Shown here piece after piece: positions 60,616 to 64,000 of a DNA stretch of 64,000 nucleotides. Location: the NCBI GenBank assembly GCA_013368375.1, contig JAACJP010000009.1, positions 1 through 64,000 on the forward strand. The letters are read 5' to 3'. Source of the DNA: Tricholomella constricta (Eukaryota > Basidiomycota > Agaricomycetes > Agaricales > Lyophyllaceae). Each line of letters begins with the position of its first letter. Position 1 is the stretch's first letter. The notes under the pieces were generated by a model. That model was not told where the DNA came from, ran no database searches, and worked only from the letters and a program-made list of their open reading frames with translations. The translations under genes were made by a program, and so were the position numbers.

Positions 60616-62372
60616 AGGCCACTGAGAAGATGTACCGGAAGTACGGTGCCACACGTATGCATCGTATGGCGGTCGGCGACTCGTACGCCGACAAAACTAT
60701 AACGACACTGCGTAATGTCATTGAAATCTATAGGAAGCGGCGTCCGAAGGATGCAAAACGAGGGGCATCGCAATCTTGCGATGCAAGTATGACAGCGCTG
60801 CAGGCGCAATCAACGTCGAAACTGGCGGGACCATCAGGTGGTCCTAAAAATATACGCTCGGACAGCTTGAGTGCCGCCCCCTTCCGATCCATAATGAAGC
60901 GCTCCGAAAGACGTGAGGGCAATGGGCTCGCGTTGGTGAACGTCACATATCGTGGCGGACACGAAGACCACAACTGGCGAGCACCGTCGCTGACACATAA
61001 TCAACATATGCGACAGTGCTCAGAGCCCAGACATGAGGCCCCCAAACAGGGCAGTGTGGAGGGCAGCGTCGAGCATCGAAGTATGCTAAATGGGACGCGA
61101 CCTGAGGCAAACATCGTAGATGGACGACGTTCTGGTGGGGAGGAGAGGTATCAGACCAGCCGCCATCCCACAGACGAGACAATGAATGAAACGTCGCAGA
61201 GCGACGTCTTACAATTCATGATGCCCAGCAAAGGCGCAACATCCGCTGGCAGGAAAAGCGTCAGCGACACAATGTCGGAGGTGTCGAAAATACGACCTCC
61301 GAAGGCCGAGGTGCACCAGAAGGGCGCAGGAAACGAGCACCGACAGAGTATGGTCTGGATAGACCATACTATAGTTGATGGCGCGCGGCAAGGCCGTGCA
61401 CATCGAATCAAATTGCACTTAGAAGGTGCACAGGAGGACAGCAAGTGTCCTCCTACCAAGCACATGGACAGGCCTGCATCAGCGTGCTTAATAGCCCGCA
61501 ATTCATTGTCTGGGTATTCCATATTCAGACTGTATAGTGGCACTATGGCCGCCACATCGGTGTCGGAGAGCGCCAGCGCGCGCCCTCAACCAGAACGAGC
61601 ACCGGAGCACCCAAGAAGAGGTGCCGGCAGCGATGGCGGAAAAGTGACCGTGCCCCAGATGATTGTGAGGCACCAAAATGGACCAAGGTGCTTACCTGGT
61701 CTGCAAAGTGATGGGCATAGCCCAGCATCGAATTCGAGTGAAGCACGTCTAGTTAAAGACGTGCGAGACAGGCATCCAGCATTAACGGATGTACGGACAG
61801 ACGTCCGCAAGGGAGGAGATGGGTGTGGCAAACGCCCATCGAGAATGCTTGAACGCCACGGGACGACGAATGCAAGGGTGCAGACGTCGGCATATCCGGA
61901 GGCAGACACCCACGTTGCGTGGTGGATAGCACAACACATCGTCGATGGAAGCGACTGGAACGAGACGTTCTGGGAGCTAATGCAAGATCGGCCAGAAGAC
62001 AATGCGCGCCGAGTCTGGAGGTGGGTGATGTACCACCTACGGCATCACAGAAAGGAACTCCGTGCAGGCACGGCGTTAATGAGCGTCAAGCCTGTTCCGG
62101 AGACGGCGCCAAACGCTGTATCCGATGATGGATCTAGTGACCGACTCAGTGAGGCTGGAAGGTCAAGATCGAGTTCGCGAAATGGACAGGAGCAAACACG
62201 CACCCCCGACCATGCCCTAGACTGGTTGGAGGGTAACTCGAGCACTTACTCGCGCAGTAGGGACAACTACAACATGGTGGTACTGACACCATCGGCAGTT
62301 CGGAACGAAATGCCCACTGAACGATTGGTGTGTATGCGCCAAATTGTTCATCGCACATATGGATTTCGATGA
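60504..62372 (+). CDS. LTR element ORF2, 622-residue protein of unknown function
   Basis: Open for 1.87 kb, starting MVQSKNRTDYDYYTFDLGG. The N-terminal about 90 residues resemble the end of ORF1. The middle (residues about 100-480) is low-complexity, rich in Ser, Arg, Gly, His and Gln. A C-terminal helical segment contains AWWIAQHIVDGSDW and WRWVMYHLRHHRKEL. No catalytic, zinc-knuckle or polymerase motif is visible. The coding DNA contains the densest set of short perfect inverted repeats in the window, so nucleotide-level constraint or a special mutation process may shape it as much as protein function. True start may lie upstream by frameshifting from ORF1. Confidence 0.5.
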   Translation: MVQSKNRTDYDYYTFDLGGQSWATTDVQSEYRRRRLLEATEKMYRKYGATRMHRMAVGDSYADKTITTLRNVIEIYRKRRPKDAKRGASQSCDASMTALQAQSTSKLAGPSGGPKNIRSDSLSAAPFRSIMKRSERREGNGLALVNVTYRGGHEDHNWRAPSLTHNQHMRQCSEPRHEAPKQGSVEGSVEHRSMLNGTRPEANIVDGRRSGGEERYQTSRHPTDETMNETSQSDVLQFMMPSKGATSAGRKSVSDTMSEVSKIRPPKAEVHQKGAGNEHRQSMVWIDHTIVDGARQGRAHRIKLHLEGAQEDSKCPPTKHMDRPASACLIARNSLSGYSIFRLYSGTMAATSVSESASARPQPERAPEHPRRGAGSDGGKVTVPQMIVRHQNGPRCLPGLQSDGHSPASNSSEARLVKDVRDRHPALTDVRTDVRKGGDGCGKRPSRMLERHGTTNARVQTSAYPEADTHVAWWIAQHIVDGSDWNETFWELMQDRPEDNARRVWRWVMYHLRHHRKELRAGTALMSVKPVPETAPNAVSDDGSSDRLSEAGRSRSSSRNGQEQTRTPDHALDWLEGNSSTYSRSRDNYNMVVLTPSAVRNEMPTERLVCMRQIVHRTYGFR

Positions 62373-62637
62373 AGACGGGAAGGAAATTCACGTCTACGAA
62401 GTGGAGAGCGATGGGGAAACCAGCGCTCTCGAGGCGGAATATGATAGCTATCCTGAACCTGGTAGCTATCAAGAGAAGGAGGAGAGTGGCGCTGAGCATA
62501 GCGGCTCGGAAGACGCTTGTGGTAATGATGAGCAGGAGAATGGCGCTGCACACAGCAGCCCAGAAGACACTCATTCAAACGACGAGCAAAGCAACGAAAG
62601 CGTTCATTGTGATAACGAGCGCAACGACTCCGATTGA
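62344..62637 (+). CDS. LTR element ORF3, acidic protein
   Basis: 97 codons, overlapping the end of ORF2 by 29 nt in another frame. Very acidic, with imperfect repeats of about 13 residues built on EDACGNDEQENGAAHS-type units. No family recognised; it may be a C-terminal extension reached by frameshifting. Confidence 0.4.
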   Translation: MFIAHMDFDEDGKEIHVYEVESDGETSALEAEYDSYPEPGSYQEKEESGAEHSGSEDACGNDEQENGAAHSSPEDTHSNDEQSNESVHCDNERNDSD

Positions 62638-62892
62638 GTGTGTTGGGCTCGTTGTGCCCAACAGTTCCTATCCAGGTCATTGAGATGCGATATGAGATGC
62701 ATCAGTCCGGCAGCCGTATCGGTTATGTGTCGACGTTGATAATGTCGAGGTGGCAGCCTACGCGACTTTAACCACAGTCGCAGCGATATCCATCGCTGAA
62801 ACCCTTGTGGCATATATGTCGGCGCGATAAATAGCGCCTCAGTCTTCTGCGGTAGTTCAACCAGCCTTGGTCTGGCAGTCGCAATAGCTGCC

Positions 62893-63185
62893 ATACCGTC
62901 AGAAGGGGGCCTCGGGGTCATTCCTGTGGTACCTTCCCTCGGGAGGGCTAAGCTAGCCCCACCGCCAAGGCGGAGGGGTCCTTCTGCAACTTGGAACCTC
63001 TCAGCGAGCACACCCTCGCTATTTGGCAGATTCTGCCTCCACGCGGGACTCTTCCGAGCGGCCTGCATATCGAGATGCACACGTTACATGCAACACCATT
63101 ACTGTCACTGTAGATATACCATGTACTACACACCAGCCGGACTGCGACCGGGCGCCGGGGTATAAATATGGATTTCAAAAAAAAA
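62893..63185 (+). mobile_element. SINE copy 3 with 16-bp target duplication
   Basis: Plus orientation, ending tataaatatggatttc and an A tail. It is flanked by the perfect 16-bp direct repeat agtcgcaatagctgcc (62877-62892 and 63186-63201). It begins at cgtcagaaggggg, about 20 bp inside the 5' end seen in copies 1 and 2. Nested in the LTR element, so it is younger than that insertion. Confidence 0.95.
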
Positions 63186-63597
63186 AGTCGCAATAGCTGC
63201 CGACGAGGAGTCGAAGACGGAGACAAAAAATCGATGAAGCCATAAATCACCGGGTGACGACTCGATTGGCGATTATTCAATCAACTTAGGCGCGAAAGTC
63301 ATCGTTGGGCATTATGTGTTCAACCCTAGCCAGTACGTCCGCGGAACATGGATGCCAATTTCTCAGAGACTGGAGGAACAAGTCGCGGTCGACAGCATCT
63401 ACACTACGTTAGGGCCATGACCTAACATTATCATTAGTCCATATTGTCGGGGTACCAATACCCAGACTCGACATACTGTGGCACATAAAATATGCGCAAT
63501 ACACTCGACTATTGTTGCGCGTAATGTACGCTCAATATATACGACATACTCATCGCTCGACATCTGCCCGGGTGTAAAGATTGCTGAGTGCAATCTT

Positions 63598-63608
63598 AAA
63601 GGGGGGTA
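63598..63608 (+). promoter_or_regulatory. Polypurine tract
   Basis: The purine run aaaggggggta lies directly 5' of the right LTR, where plus-strand DNA synthesis of an LTR element is primed. Confidence 0.8.
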
Positions 63609-63804
63609 TGTAAGGATGCAGGTCCATACTGGTCACCTGTTGTTGGCATTGTTTGGCAACGCCTTTGGCGTTGCCTATATCTATTGTTTATATCTATTAT
63701 TTTAAGTAGATCTTCGCAACTTCATGTATATCTAGCAGAAAAATGACATCTGGTCAAGCTCAGTTATAGTGTGAATTGCGAGGTCGTCCTGTAGCACCGC
63801 TACA
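63609..63804 (+). repeat. Right LTR
   Basis: 196 bp, about 96.4% identical to the left LTR (7 differences, no indels). Confidence 0.93.
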
Positions 63805-64000
63805 AGAGCACAGCAAACAGAAGAGGATAGCGCCGAGATGTGCATGTTAGCCAAAGATGCAAAGCAGCAGAGGATAAAAGAACAGAGACCAATCACCCCA
63901 AGCTGACCAGATGTCGTACGATGTTAGGCCATGTGATGTTTGATCACGTGTTAGGACGATTGCTCAGACAACAACGTGACGATCTGCTCACGCGCTCATC
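63805..64000. other. Right flank, no gene
   Basis: Begins with the target duplication agagc and continues the sequence interrupted at 59748. Nothing else recognised. Confidence 0.5.

Larger units (their letters stand above)
59749..63804 (+). mobile_element. Non-autonomous LTR retrotransposon with unknown ORFs
   Basis: Two 196-bp LTRs (59749-59944 and 63609-63804) begin tgtaagg and end gctaca. They differ at 7 positions. The 5-bp target duplication agagc lies at 59744-59748 and 63805-63809. A polypurine tract aaaggggggta directly precedes the right LTR. The 3.66-kb interior has no reverse transcriptase, integrase or protease motif. It has an open frame of 622 codons with overlapping smaller frames at both ends and many perfect hairpins. 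A SINE is nested at 62893-63185. No convincing primer-binding site follows the left LTR (a T run then gagctatccagctc). Confidence 0.92.

Overview
The window is genomic DNA of a filamentous basidiomycete, most likely an agaricomycete mushroom. Genes are dense with short (about 45-60 nt) GT-AG introns, the conserved genes are fungal, and the transposon fauna (Helitron, CACTA/Tnp2, Ty1/Copia, Ty3/Gypsy, tyrosine recombinase, hAT MITE, SINE) is typical of that class. No species can be named from the sequence. Gene models below were built by hand from splice sites and reading frame; each intact multi-exon model sums to a whole number of codons.

Left flank (1-9.3 kb): a decayed Ty3/Gypsy gag (minus), a broken gene of the AT-hook / zinc-finger (DUF6729-like) / DEDDy 3'-5' exonuclease family, and an intact gene with a PD-(D/E)XK nuclease-like core.

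Housekeeping core (9.3-33 kb): an atypical kinase-like gene and its dead inverted copy bracket an MMTAG2-like RS protein gene and a MARVEL-domain membrane protein gene. Then come eIF4B, an intron-containing elongator tRNA-Met with a tRNA-like relic, an RS-tailed nuclear cyclophilin, a Rap/Rsr1-type small GTPase with a CaaX end, the DEAD-box helicase Dbp2 with an unusually long intron at the conserved motif V position, an alpha/beta hydrolase, a SAM methyltransferase with a dead tandem paralogue, and a large DDT/WHIM/PHD chromatin protein. Several functions concern mRNA (Dbp2, cyclophilin-RS, MMTAG2-like, eIF4B), but nothing shows co-regulation beyond short divergent promoters.

Transposon graveyard (33-64 kb): a tyrosine-recombinase relic with a 384-bp tandem duplication, a Copia gag relic broken by point stops only, a frameshifted CACTA transposase, a LINE relic, three broken Spt5-like (NGN/KOW) genes, a poly-A SINE present four times (one copy with a 16-bp target duplication), a hAT MITE with an 8-bp target duplication inside one Spt5-like exon, and a decayed Helitron Rep region whose reading runs into an Spt5-like gene.

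At the right end lies the most interesting object: a 4.06-kb LTR element (59749-63804; two 196-bp LTRs, TG..CA ends, 5-bp target duplication, polypurine tract). It has no reverse transcriptase, but carries an open 622-codon frame of unknown function and is packed with perfect 6-10 bp hairpins about every 50-150 bp.
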